Source of the DNA: Gordionus sp. m RMFG-2023
Lineage: Eukaryota > Nematomorpha > Gordioida > Chordodea > Parachordodidae
Assembly (NCBI RefSeq): GCF_954871325.1
Contig: NC_088775.1
Location: forward strand, 37,425,561-37,489,560
Reading direction: 5' to 3'
DNA: 64,000 nt
Below are positions 24,106 to 36,037 of the stretch, one piece after another. Position 1 is the stretch's first letter. Every line of letters starts with the position of its first letter. Under the pieces are notes generated by a model. It had not been told where the DNA came from and did not search any database. It saw nothing but the letters and a program-made list of their open reading frames with translations. The translations under genes were made by a program, and so were the position numbers.

Positions 24106-24715
24106 AATTTTATTTTTTAAAACAAAAAAATTTCTTTTTAAAGTATATACTCAACAATTGGAAGTGAAAAAAAAACTAAAATCCTTAGATTATAATATTT
24201 ACCTCATTTTACGTTTAATTTTTCATAAATCAAAATAGTTTAAAAGATAATTACAAAAAAATTATTTACTTGCTAAAAAGTATAAATGCGTCTTGAATAA
24301 ATATTAAAATTTTAAAAATATAAGAATTTTATAATGATTATATTTTATTAATTTACATATCGTTTGGTATTACAGTTCAAACTTATTATAACCAAACGAT
24401 TAATTTAATATTGTAATTATAAATATGTATGTAAAAAATAGTCTGCCAAAAAAATAATATAGTTTTAAAAAATAATTATAAAAATGAGAAGAAAAAAAAT
24501 AGAGAAAAAATATAGTAAGAAAAATAAATTGAGAAAAGATACAAATATTGTAAAGAAATCGCAAAAGGTTAGAAATAAAATAAGAAGGAATGACAAAAAT
24601 AAATAAAACTTAAAAAATTACGATTTTCCTTTTTTGAATGGGAATTTTCCGTTTTTGATTGAAGCTTCTCCTTTTTTGATTGGACCTTTTCCTTTTTTGA
24701 ATGAGAAACCCTGTA

Positions 24716-25325
24716 TGTTGAGGGCCTGACAGTGTCATACCCATCAAGATAAAAAATGAATAATTTCAATCTAAAGATATTTAAATTAGATTTTATTTGA
24801 TACCCATATCGATATTTTGTGGTGATAAAAATATTCCTGACCCCCCAAAACCTAGACCCGCCCTCTATGAGTGATTATTATTACTACAATAAAAAATATT
24901 TTTATTAGCTTTTATTTTATCAAAAAAAATTATACTCCCCCCCCCACCCCCCAGACCAAGAATGAAGAGTTTCAGTCAAACCATATTAAATTTAGTTTTT
25001 ATTTGATACCCATATTAAAAAAAATTATTTTTTACACCCCCCTCCACCCCTACCCCCCCTCCCCAGACCCCCAGACCAAGTCATACCCATCAAGACCAAG
25101 AATGAAGACTTGTCAAACGATATTAAAATTAGCTTTTATTTGACACCCATATCAAAAAAAATTATTTTTTACACCCCCCCCCCACCCTCAGACCAAGTCA
25201 TAGCCATCCAGACCAAGAATGAAGACTTTCAGTCAAACCATATTAATTGATACCCATATCGATATTTTGTGTTGATAAAAATAATCCTGACCCCCCAAGA
25301 CCTAGACCAGCCCATTATGGGGGAG
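24716..25325. repeat. C-rich tandem repeat, four or so units of about 120-150 bp
   Basis: Units share CAGACCAAG, AATGAAGA.TTTCAGTCAAA, TTTTATTTGATACCCATAT and TTATTTTTTACACCCCCC, with runs of seven to eleven C. The first and last units also share GATATTTTGTG.TGATAAAAA and CCTGACCCCCCAA. A satellite-like block just outside the Tc1-like element. The remaining stretch to 25660 holds nothing I recognise. Confidence 0.75.
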
Positions 25326-25659
25326 AGATTGACTTCCAGTTGTATAGATCTTTTGATTAGCTATCGATTGATAATTAGACATATCTTATTTCATAAGGCC
25401 AAAAAACAATATTGAAAATTAATGAATAACAATATAATTAAAAAACGTTTTAAAATAAGATTCTTTTATATCATGGTTCAAACGTGATAATGCCGTATAG
25501 TTCTTTATCCTTTAAAAAATTGAATTTAAAGGGAACTCTTTAAATCCCGTGAAGATCTCAGATAGCTATGATCCCTTTAAAAATTACGGCATATGTATGA
25601 TGTAAAAAAACGTAAAGAATTGTTAAAAAAATGGACCTAAATTTATAAATTATTTTTAA

Positions 25660-26156
25660 AAATACAAAAGAATTATCAAAAATGAGAAGAAAAAAATTGA
25701 GAAAAAATATAGTAAGAAAAATAAATTGAGAAAAGATACAAATAAAATCGCAAAAAGTTAGTAATAAAATAAGAAGGAATGACAAAATAAATTTAAGAAA
25801 ATTTGAAAATTTTTTTTAAAAAAATTTTAAAAAATTACCATTTTCCTTTTTTGAAGTGGGATTTTCCTTTTTTGATTGACACTTTCCCTTTTTTGTTTGA
25901 CACTTTACCTTTTTTGATTGAACCTTTTCCTTTTTTGTTTGACACTTTTCCTTTTTTGATCGGACTTTTTCCTTTCTTTTTGGGAATCCTTTTTTGATTG
26001 ACACTTTTCCTTTTTTGTTTGGACCTTTTCCTTTTTTGATTGAACCTTTTTCTTTTTTGTTTGGACCTTTTCCTTTTTTGATCGGACCTTTCCTTTTATG
26101 ATTGAAACTTTTCCTTTTTTGATTGGGACTTTTTCTTTTTTGAATGGGAAACTCCG
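25660..26156. mobile_element. One-ended copy of the Tc1-like element
   Basis: The array of CCTTTTTTGATTGAACCTTT units (about 25847-26145) ends in GAATGGGAAACTCCG followed by TA, matching the right end at 24713. The inner block 25680-25800 matches 24480-24600 almost base for base (GAGAAAAAATATAGTAAGAA). The other half is absent. It is a truncated relative rather than a complete MITE. Confidence 0.8.
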
Positions 26157-27007
26157 TATAAATAATTTTATAAGTTGCGTTATTCCTGAAATCATTTTTT
26201 TTGATATAATAAACTTTTATCATAATTTTAATATTTTTAAAATTAAAGGAGATATTACTAAAATTAATTGTAACGATATAAAAGTATTAATAATAAGCTA
26301 AAATTTTTAACATTCAAATTAATTTTTTATACTCAGATGTATTAAATTATTATAAATGGGCAAATAATAAATATACAAAGATATCATTATGATTAAATAC
26401 TTTTTAGTCAATCCAATATTGCTAATTTTATATTAGTTTATTCATAAATTTCAAAGGAAAGAAGATGTAATGTAATAAAATGAATGCCATGCTCCATTGA
26501 AATTAAATCGATTTTAAAATGTCGTCTCATCATTTAATTAGCATTGAAAAAAATGACATTATGTGGCTAAGAAAATTAGATTTGAATTATATTTTTTTTA
26601 AATTAAAATTTAATTTATAAATATTATGTATTATAGTGGCTGGTATAGTTGATAAACTATGCGATGCCACACTGTTCTTTTTATTAAATTATAATATATA
26701 TAAATTTAAACTACCTTTTCTAATAGCCTCTATAGTTTAGTATTTAGGGCTCCGATTTTACGAATCGAATCTAATATTTTATTAATTTGAACGATATTTA
26801 CGAATATCAATTAGGATTATTCGCATTAAAATATTACTCATAATTCAATTTGTTCCTAAGAATATTAATCTGAAAAAATATTATCCCATTCATTATCACA
26901 AATTATGATATATTAAGAATTCTGAATTAATAGTAGAATGAAAATATTTTATTGTTTATTCTAAATTATAACAATTTTAAATTTTACAGAAATTATACAT
27001 GTTTTAA
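26157..27007. other. AT-rich DNA without a recognised feature
   Basis: A short frame at about 26520-26610 (KMSSHHLISIEKNDIMWLRK) is more complex than its surroundings but lacks clear boundaries and a recognisable family. The rest is simple AT-rich sequence. Confidence 0.4.
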
Positions 27008-27368
27008 AATGTATATGATAGCGTCAATGTGTTATTTTTAAAATTTTAAATCATTGTTTGAGAGAGAATTAAAAATCTGATTTTACCGGAGTATGCCGTC
27101 ATGTTTAGAATCTTATGAATTTCAGAGAATTTTTCCATGAACTTTTAAACTTAATATAATTTATTTTAAATTTTTCATATATATTTTATATAAATTATAA
27201 ATGACTCAAAGCTTATCAGTAAAATTGTCTACAATTCATAAGATAGGTATTCCAAACATGATAGAATATATTTCTGCTAAAATCAGATTTTTAAATTTTG
27301 AAAACCCGACTCAAAAAATGACTTAAAGTTGTAAAAATAGCACATTGCCGGGAAAAACATATTGACGC

Positions 27369-29466
27369 TAGAGGTGGGCGCTGGCCGTGAAATTACGCGT
27401 GACCCATCGTGTCACGGAGTGAGTGTGAATAAATTTTAAATTCCAAGGCGTGACGGGCCTTTCCAAAATTTTCCCCGGGCGTGATCGGGCGTAAACATAA
27501 ATTTCCTGTGAATCACGGAAATTTTAATTTTAAAATTGTTTTTTTATAAATATAAATTTGCAATTTTATAATTATATTATATATTTTCCTATTTAATTTA
27601 GTTCATTTATGAAAACTAAAAATCTTCCGCATTTTATAAACAACATCCGGTATCATTTCGTTAGTTCTTTTTTTTATGTTTAGGTGTTTTTTAACGCAAG
27701 ACTTTATGTTAAATTTTGCTTAAACATTTTACAGAAAAGTAAGTTATATTTTATTTGTAAAGATCTTCGATCTTTAAATGCAATAGAAAGTGAAGGATTT
27801 TACAAGCTAAGCCAAGGGATAAATGTTGGTGTTACATATGGATATAAAAATATAAAAGTTGTGAACTGAAAAACTCTCATGAATACTATAGGTCCAAAAA
27901 TATACCATGAAATAAAATTTAAGATTAAAAACATGATATATAATAATTACTTGTCCATAATCACTGATATTTGGACGGATGACTATAAAAATCGTTTTTT
28001 AATCATTATAGGACATATTATCATTAAGGATTTTAAATTAAAACATTTGTTTTGGCCACAAGGGTAATGGATGAAAAAAACGTCAAAATTAAAAGTGCAG
28101 TCATTTTAATTTTAGGAGAATATACAGAAGTAGAAAATCACTTAAATAAATGTATAGTTGTGAGTGATAACGAAGCAAATCTTATAAGTGCATTGAAAGA
28201 TGACGAAACGCTAGCATGTATATGCCATATACAAATAATATTATGCATTATGTTTTTGACAAATGTTTAATTGAAATAGCTTTAAATATAAATGGTGTAA
28301 AAAAAATAGTACAATATTTCAAACAATCTATAGCTAAGAGCAAACTAAACCACACGCTTAAACAAGATGTAACAGCGAGAATAACGAGATGGAACTCTGT
28401 ATATATCATGATGCGGAGTTTCTTAAAATCATATTCTGAAATACATGCGCTTGTTTAGCGAGCAAGAATTAAATAGATTAGCCACAATTGATATCAGCAT
28501 CATACGCGAGTTAGATAAATTTTTATCAATATTAAAAGAATGCTCGGATAATCTGAGAGCAGATTCTCGTCTTACAATAAATGAAGTTTGTCTATGGAAA
28601 CAAAATTAGTAAAATTTTGTTAACCTTCTGAATCTGAACGTGATACAATAATAATCAAAACCTTAAAAATACAGAACAAGATTTCTTTTAAAAGATTATT
28701 AAGCAGCCACTACATAAGGTAGGCTTAATTCTAGATCCATATTTAATGAAGAAAATGATAACAATCTTAAAAATGCTAAATGATATAAAATTAGATGATA
28801 TGCATAAGTCAATGCCAATTATCATTTATAGCTTTACTAACTTATCCTAAACTCATAAAAAAACCGTATATTCTAAATGGTCAATACCAAACCAACTATC
28901 ACTTTCCTAATTCATCCTACACTCATTAGAGAATTTTTAGATGATTCTGATGAAGCATCAACATCACCGATGAAGGCTGTGAGGATGAACTTAAAAGATT
29001 CATATAAGATAAATAACAAAACAATATTTGAAGTTTTGGAAGCAGGAATATTCGAGAAAATTATCGAGTAAAATTTTGTCAGCTGCAAGTTCGGCTTCTA
29101 GTGAAAGGTTATTTTCTGTAGCCAATCTCTTATTAGAGGAAAGGCGTATACAATTGAAATAAAAAAAGATGGACATTCTTCTTTTTCTAAATAAATTTCG
29201 ATTTATAGATTATATTTATTTTTTGTTATTAATGTGGATTATGAAATTAGAGAAATAAATAGAATGAATTCAAAAAAGTGTAAAATTATAGCAATAGTTT
29301 TGAAAAATTTAAAAACACCGTGAATTTTCGGGCGTGAATCAAAATATTGCTTATCGTGGGCGGGCGGGTCGGGTCGAAAATTTTTTAGTGGTAAGCGTGA
29401 ATTTTATTTATTGCCACCGTGAGCGGGCGGGCCGTGAATGAAAAATTAGGCCCGCGCCCACCTCTA
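27369..29466 (+). mobile_element. hAT element with decayed transposase, 2098 bp
   Basis: Ends TAGAGGTGGGCGC and (minus strand) TAGAGGTGGGCGCGGGCC, flanked by the exact 8-bp duplication ATTGACGC (27361-27368 and 29467-29474). Both ends hold G+C-rich islands with repeated CGTGA and CGGGCG words. The duplication was made from the right arm of the palindromic MITE around it. Confidence 0.93.
27684..29210 (+). pseudogene. hAT transposase, broken
   Basis: Pieces in order: SIITDIWTDDYKNRFLIIIG (about 27950, first catalytic Asp in the ITDIWTD box), LNKCIVVSDNEANLISALKD (about 28140, second Asp region), MYMPYTNNIMHYVFDKCL (about 28220) corresponding to the CxxH part, and QDVTARITRWNSVYIMMRSF (about 28365), the hAT RW motif. 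The dimerisation part is SAASSASSERLFSVANLLLE near 29075-29140. Frame changes and stops separate these parts, and no zinc-finger N-terminus is clear. It belongs to the same broad type as the hAT at 32605-35620. Confidence 0.85.
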
Positions 29467-29487
29467 ATTGACGCTAACATATACATT

Positions 29488-30297
29488 GAACAAATCATGT
29501 AAAAAAATTAAGGTTTGTATTTTATCTGTCATTAAAGACTATGCAATATTAAAATTATATATTATATGATTTGTAAATAATTAAGCTAGTTAATTACTTG
29601 ATAAATTATTTTATAAACAAAGCAATAAGTAAATTAAGAAGGACCTGGAATGAAATGTTTCGCAAACGTTCCAGGAGTGGAACTGTGGGGGGGGGGGGGA
29701 TTATCGAATGAGAACGCAAGGGATTTATTCCGAAACTTTATTAAAACGTTCCAAATAATTTTCTTTTGACAAAAAAATGTGAAAAACCTTTTATTATATA
29801 AGAGATATTGAAATTAGTTGTTATTTATATTTTTTCGTTCCCAATATTTTTTATATTCAAATTATAAAAATTTTCATTTAAACCACAGAAGGCGATATCG
29901 TATGCCAGATATAAAAGTTATTGAAATGGATGAAATAAAATCTCCATTTCATCCAACAATAAATATTTTTCTCTTCTAAAATTTGGTGAATCTAAAGGAA
30001 GAAAATCTTAATGTTTATTAGGTCTAAATAAGACAATACAATTTAAAAAAACAGCTCTGGTAAAACCAATTAAAGTATATAGATAAAAAAAATATTTATT
30101 TATTATAAAATTAAAATCAAAGGAGACACTAAGAATCGGATTTAAAACCTAGCCTTTTTTGAAATGGTATGTGAATTAAAAATACTTATAACCAAGAATT
30201 TTTACTAATTTTTTCAGATTTTTTTTCAAATAAGACCGTTATGTTATAAGTAAAAAAAAATTCTACAAAAATATCTCGATCAGGGTATCAAAAAAAG
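29488..30297. other. AT-rich DNA with a poly-G run and a coding-like stretch
   Basis: A run of 13 G lies at 29687-29699 after GTTCCAGGAGTGGAACTGT, a small inverted repeat. At about 29900-29980 a plus-strand frame reads MPDIKVIEMDEIKSPFHPTI, and at 29975-30085 another reads LLKFGESKGRKS and then GLNKTIQFKKTALVKPIKV. These look coding but are unidentified and interrupted. Confidence 0.35.
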
Positions 30298-30305
30298 CTA
30301 GTAAG

Positions 30306-31000
30306 TATGGCTGTTCTAATAATAAATATCGGATAAGGCCGATATTTTCAAAAAACGATCTGATCTAATATTTTCATTGTTTGGTTATTTTATGATTAAT
30401 TTTTTATTCATAATAATGATAAATTAATAAAAGGAACCAATTCAATTTATTTGTAGATAAAAAATCGAATTATTTAATAAATGATGTTATATTATCCGCA
30501 ACAAAAAAGGATTTTAAGATATATAGTGGTTCATATTCAGTTAGTATTGTTAAACGGCTTGTTTAGCCGATTTAAAAAAAGCTAAATTAAGATTGTAGCC
30601 AAAAAATTACCTATACTGGAGACTTTGCCCATAGATGATAGAAAGGTTTTGCCATCAATTGGCGAAATTTTATGGCATAGGTAATAATATTTTTGCTAAA
30701 ATCTTGACTTAGCCCTTATTAAAAATCGGCAAATTTAGCAGTTTAACAACACATTATTCAACCATAAACATTGCTCGTATTTTAAATAAATTATTAACTT
30801 TTGGAGAATAAAAATAACAAAATACACTGTTAGTTGTTTGTTTTTTTTTGAATAGAAAATTAATTTTTTCATGGCATTCATTCAAGGATTGATGGTAAAT
30901 AAAATGAATATAAATATAGAATAGTTTATCGCATAGGGTTTGTAGTAACATCAAAAAATATTGGATGGGATCGGTGAAAAATTTGTGGATCGGCACAGCC
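30306..31000. mobile_element. Probable non-autonomous hAT element, 695 bp
   Basis: Flanked by CTAGTAAG (30298-30305) and CTAGTAAA (31001-31008), seven of eight bases alike. Left end TATGGCTGTTC and right end (minus strand) GGCTGTGCCGATCC share GGCTGT. ATATCGG and CCGATATT words near the left end match those at 11600-11670. Inside, GTTAAACGGCTTG...GCCGATTT near 30549 is inverted near 30720-30750. Confidence 0.6.
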
Positions 31001-31008
31001 CTAGTAAA

Positions 31009-31607
31009 ATAATTTGAGTGCTATTAAAATTGATAATCACCATAGGCTCTCGAGTTTATATCAAGAGAGAAAGTAGATTTGAAACTTTTCAAAAAATATC
31101 GACAGGATATTTAAAATAAATTCGGATAAAACAAATTTTCGAGTGGTATTATAATTAATCATTTCTCTTCGGGTTTTGGTCATTGTAAAAATTTTCCTTA
31201 ATATTTAGATTAAAAAATTACTAATGTAAATTTGTTTTTTTCTATCCCTTGTACTTGGGAGACAAAATACAGTTTTTCACCTTAAATACTTTTGGAAAAA
31301 AATAATATACATCTAAATCAAAATTGCCAAAAAGAATTTTATCTTATCAAGATTATATTTAACTATCGTGGACAAAACAATTTGTGATTTTGAAAGAATA
31401 AGAAACCATGAAAAATTATATAAAAAAATAAATAAAAATAATCTACATTATAATATAAAAAAAATGGTCATCAATGATGATCAAGATTAAAAAAATTAAT
31501 TCCTACAACTGCAAAATAAATTATGAGTAAAACAAAAAAATCTTAACTTTTTAACCGAAGAAATATTTGGTATATCATCACAAATATGTATATTTTGATA
31601 TTTTATT
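31009..31607. other. AT-rich spacer, nothing recognised
   Basis: Only AT-rich sequence with short Lys/Asn/Ile frames of the kind expected by chance. Confidence 0.5.
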
Positions 31608-32001
31608 CAGAAATGTGAACCCGGACTTGAACCCTCGTATTTTTGCTGAAGCCAAACCCGAACCCAGTCCCATTTTAAAAGTGGGTTCAGGGGTTCTAAT
31701 TGTCAAAAAAAAATTTATAATTTTTTAATAAGAATTATTTTTTTCTTCACATTTTCAAAATTTTCTGGTTTTTATACTTCAATTTTATATTATGATTGTG
31801 CAATTAAATAAAACATTTATAATATAAATTAATTTTCTACTTGTAAATTATGTGTGTATTATGGAGTATAAAAAATTAATAAATGATAAAAAAAATGTGT
31901 TATTTTGAGTCAATATTTCTGTTCTCCAAACCACACCTTTTTTTAAATTTTATTCCTGAACCAGATCTGTAACTTTTTTTGTCGAAGGATTCAGATCCCT
32001 G
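31608..32001. mobile_element. hAT MITE, 394 bp
   Basis: Ends CAGAAATGTGAACCCGG and (minus strand) CAGGGATCTGAATCCTTC agree at most of the first 12 positions. An exact 8-bp duplication ATTTTATT lies at 31600-31607 and 32002-32009. G+C-rich words GAACCCGG and GGGTTCAGGGGTTC mark both subterminal regions. No coding sequence. Confidence 0.88.
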
Positions 32002-32249
32002 ATTTTATTCCTCAAACGTTAATCATCATTTAAAATAGGGGAAATATTTATAGATAAATTTGAATGTTACATGTTAAATATTTTTAAATCCCTTTCTTGT
32101 ACAAATTTTATAATGAAAAAATATTGTCACACTTTCTTTAGGGATAATTTGATTTTTTAAAAATACTTTTACAAATAAATTAAATTTTGGTTCCTTTATC
32201 ACTTATTATTAAGAAATTATGTATAAAATAAAAAATACTATATATCATA

Positions 32250-32580
32250 TAATATTAGTGTCAATGTGTTATTTTTTTCAACTTTTAAAATCATATTTTG
32301 AGAATATTTTTTAAATATTAAATATCTTATTTTACTGGAAATATGCATGTTTAGAAATACCTACCCTATGAATTTCAAATATTTTGAACCTAATATAATT
32401 TATTCTCATTTTTTTTATATAAATTTAACTAAAAAATTAAAGGTAAAGTTTTTTGAAATTCATAAAGTACTTTACACAATATGGATTACATTTCCTGTAA
32501 AATCCGGTTTTTAAGATTTAAAAAACACTCAAAAAAATCATTAAAAGATATCACATAAAACACAATGAAGCTAATACTTA
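32250..32580. mobile_element. Palindromic MITE copy 2
   Basis: ATTAGTGTCAATGTGTTATTTTT at the left is inverted as CACAATGAAGCTAATACT at the right, with further inverted pairs inside (CTATGAATTTCA against TGAAATTCATAA). It aligns along its length with copy 1 (27008-27368). It ends a few bases before the hAT at 32605. Confidence 0.7.
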
Positions 32581-32604
32581 TAAAATCAAATCGAGAACAA
32601 TAAT

Positions 32605-35600
32605 CAGAGACCTGCAGAGGTATCATTTGTAAGGTTCGGCCCGGATTTTTTTTAAAAATTTACGGTCCGGTCCGGGTTTAATATTTTTAGGCCCGGACCG
32701 GATTTTTTTTTAGATATATTCGACCACGTGTATACTAAAATTTACCTATTCGGTATTTTACCGTATTTTTCAGCGAGTATTATCATTTATAAACATATTA
32801 CACATTTTATCTTTTATTCTAAACAGATATTTAGTATATTACAAATTGATACTATAAAAAATTTGTGTAAATAATATTTTGAGAATATAATATATTATAT
32901 ATTGTATTTATAAAATAAAAATAAAACTAATTATATAAAAATGGAAGTAAATAATATTTTGAGAATATAATATATTGTATTTACTATTTATAAAATAAAA
33001 ATAAATCGTTATTTAAAAAAATGCATGTATGTAAATAGTATTTTGAGAATGTAATCTATTTGCACAATATAATATAATTTATTTATAATATAAATTTAAC
33101 AAAAGAAAATAATTGTATTATATCAAGCAGTAATTGCCAATACGCGTTTTGCCAATTTTGCCAAAATTGGAAATTGGCTTTGATGAGCCGCCCACCACTA
33201 TCCACTTTAAATGTTTCATCTATTTTTACGTTTAAGTAATTATTAAATTCATCAGTGGGTATTGATATATATCAGAATTGTTATCGCCCCATTTGTCGTA
33301 AAACGATTGAGTTAGTTTAACAACAGTCGTAATTCGACTGGTCGATGGTAATTCATTAACTTCCTGACCCTCTTGTAATTTAATATAGTCTTTTATATAG
33401 TTTTCCATCATCATGCGATCTGTTCCCTAACAATATATATAATTGCCTGAATTTGGGACAGAGAAAAAGAGAGATAAAATGATACTTATGTAAAAAAAAA
33501 ATTTAATTTAAAAATGCTTTATAATTAGTAGAATCAATTTTATCTCTCTTTTATTGCTTTGATAGATATTATAAATTTAAAGTTCATAATACCAAATTAC
33601 CACTTTAAAAAGGTGCAAGAGTCCGACTGTAACTCAACAATCGCTCTGTATTCCAAGAATATTGACAAGATCCTCAAGAATCGGAAAGTCTATAATATAA
33701 TAATTTTCCGAACTCCCGTGTTCTTGAAGAACTTTTACAATTTCTTCATTCTGTGAAAAAATACTATTGAGCATATTTTATTTAGAGTTATAGCGGACTT
33801 CTACATCTTGATAAAGGGTTTTTAAATACTAGCATTTATTACTTTGTTTTAAATGCCCCACTAATATTTTAATATTATCTATTGTAGATTTTACTAATGG
33901 GGCATTACTATCCAAATATGAATTTCTTAAAACTGTGTTTAATAAATGACAACAACCATTTAATCTTTCATTTAATTCTAATGCTTTTATCTATCGTATT
34001 TTTACCTTGGTCACACATTATATTTATAAAATCGTTTGTATCAAAATAAAAAATTGTGGAAATTCTTTAGTAGTTCATCCTTAACTACTTTACTAGTCTT
34101 TGACACCTCTTTAAATTTAGCAATATATTTTTCTTCACTAGCTTCCTATCATCTAATATAGTGTGCATGTTAAATGTTATAAAAGAGTTCTTTTTATGGT
34201 CATCGGACCATATATCAGTGAAAACAGCCATAAATTGACTCTTGCTTACTGGGGCAGTCTTGGCATCCAAAATTTTTCTTATTTTATTAGTTTTGTTTAA
34301 AGTCCCGTGATACAGTGGTGGGATGTGAAATCAATGATTTGGCAATCATCTCAAAGGACTTAATTATCTTTTGCAAAAAGAGTTAAGGAATAATCTATAA
34401 ATTTTTCTTTTAAATATTTTAGATTAAATTTAAATGTTTGTTTTTCATTTGTAAATAAAAAATTATCAATTTTCATGGATTTACCATTATGTCTTCTTAA
34501 ATGATATGAACCATTATTATAATTATAAGATAATAAATTTGAACAATTTATGCATTGCACATAGCAAATATTTTTCTTATTTTCATCAATAATGATATTA
34601 AATTTAGACATAATATCTGATTTTAAACTATTTGGTTTAAAAGTGTGTGTGTATATATATATTATCTTTAATTTTATTTATTATATCATTGGTATTCATT
34701 TTTGGTGTGATATTTTAAGAATTGCACCTAAAATAAATATAAAACAATTATTATTTGTATATATAATAATTAGAATATTTGCAAACACTATTTGTATATA
34801 TAATAATTAGAATATTTGCAAACACATATGTAATTTATTTATTCCACCATGACAGTAATAATTATATTATGTAATCCATGCTATGGGTGTTAGGTAGTGT
34901 TAACCTACACCCAATATTATATTAACCATAAATATATAAAATCATTATAAGCATATCTTATTGACGAATATAATAATTCATAATGTATAAATAGTATATT
35001 ACAATATATTCCTACATTACTACATTTCCCCTTCATTAATTGGAAAAATATTTCTTCATTTAATATATTTGTTAATTTCTTTCGCAAAAATATTCAATTT
35101 CTTCAACAGCTGCTTTCAGAGCTTTTATACAGATTTATATTTGCTCCTTACATTATTGACTATGCCCAATAATTGTAAATGTAATATAAATAGGTAATTA
35201 ATTATTTTCTAAACCATGCTCTAGCAAAATATTATATTTATTTATATATTGAGATCCAATCAAATTAATAATGAGAAAAATTCATTTATTTTTATATTTC
35301 AAAATGAAATTATAATTAAATCGATGCCTTGATGACAAATATATTTTTAAATAAATTGTAACCTAATTAGATTGATAAACATGTTTTAAATATATATTAG
35401 TTAATTAAATATATTTATCAATAACATTTTAGAATATTTGACCTAGTCAAATACTCCTTTGGTCAATTAACCACTTGCCAACCATGCCTAGAGGCATCCA
35501 CAACTTAAAGTTCCTTGAATTTTTCAGCTCGATCAAGCCTAGCCCAGATATATTTTAAAAAAATTAAAATATGACCGGCCCGGGTACCCAGGACAATAGG

Positions 35601-35620
35601 GCTGGGCCTGCAGGTCTCTG
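32605..35620 (-). mobile_element. hAT element with BED-finger transposase relic, 3016 bp
   Basis: Ends CAGAGACCTGCAGAGG and (minus strand) CAGAGACCTGCAGGCCC are identical over the first 13 bases. The flanks ACAATAAT (32597-32604) and ACAATATT (35621-35628) differ at one base of eight. Subterminal islands carry CGGTCCGG and GGCCCGGG words. A 37-bp direct duplication lies at about 34750-34826. Confidence 0.9.
33232..34611 (-). pseudogene. hAT transposase with N-terminal BED zinc finger, broken
   Basis: From ATG at 34611 the frame gives a BED-type finger: CVQCINCSNLLSYN followed by GSYHLRRHNG, with the C-X2-C and H-X3-H spacing. Next is FMAVFTDIWSDDHKKNSFIT (about 34160-34230), the first catalytic Asp box. 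Then come ELNERLNGCCHLLNTVLRNS (about 33920-33975), the CxxH region, and YQDVEVRYNSK (about 33790) in place of the RW motif. QNEEIVKVLQEHG and a decayed helical part follow to 33232. Several stops and frame changes break it. It is the autonomous-type gene of this hAT, now dead. Confidence 0.85.
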
Positions 35621-35628
35621 ACAATATT

Positions 35629-36037
35629 ATCTAATTGATTTTTTTAATTAGCCTGGTCCCATTTTTTTTAAACAGTATATTTAGGCTGATCCTAATCTGC
35701 TATAAATATTATCACAGAAATACTTTTTAATGGCCTGAAGTGCCTGATCTTAGGTAAACATAAATGCCCAGTAAGTATGTTGTTAAATCACAAATCTTGA
35801 GCTAACTTCAAACTTAGTAAAGTTTTCATCTTAAAATGCAGTCTCAATCTTTAAATTGAGGCTCAATTGAGAGGTTTAAGTTATTTTTTTGGGCTAAAAG
35901 CTCTACACATATTTGAGTTAGTCAAGGTTAGGTGATTTAAAAATTAACTGAGTAAGGCTAGTATATTTTTTTTTAAATAACATAATATTGATTTAAGCAG
36001 ATTAAAATTAGTTGTGTATAGCCAATTTATATCACAC
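35629..36037. other. AT-rich DNA downstream of NUP58 exons
   Basis: This should hold the 3' exons of NUP58, if they survive, but I cannot define one. Words such as GGGCTAAAAGCTCTAC and GAGTTAGTCAAGG suggest an additional repeat of unknown type. Confidence 0.4.

Larger units (their letters stand above)
22521..24713 (-). mobile_element. Tc1/mariner-IS630-like element with 21-bp subterminal arrays
   Basis: Ends CAGGGTTTCCCATT and (minus strand) CAGGGTTTCTCATTC are flanked by TA on both sides (22519-22520 and 24714-24715), the Tc1/mariner target site. Length 2193 bp. A transposase lies on the minus strand. Each end is followed inward by a tandem array (22538-22808 and about 24625-24700), then by a shared inverted block rich in TTATTTTTCTTACTATA-type words. 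Confidence 0.9.
27008..29487. mobile_element. Palindromic MITE copy 1, interrupted by a hAT
   Basis: Left arm AATGTATATGATAGCGTCAAT (first base at about 27008) matches the complement of the right arm ending ATTGACGCTAACATATACATT at 29487. Further in, TCTGATTTTA pairs with TAAAATCAGA and ATCTTATGAATT with AATTCATAAGAT. Without the hAT (27369-29466) and one copy of its target site the MITE is about 374 bp. A second copy lies at 32250-32580. Confidence 0.75.
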
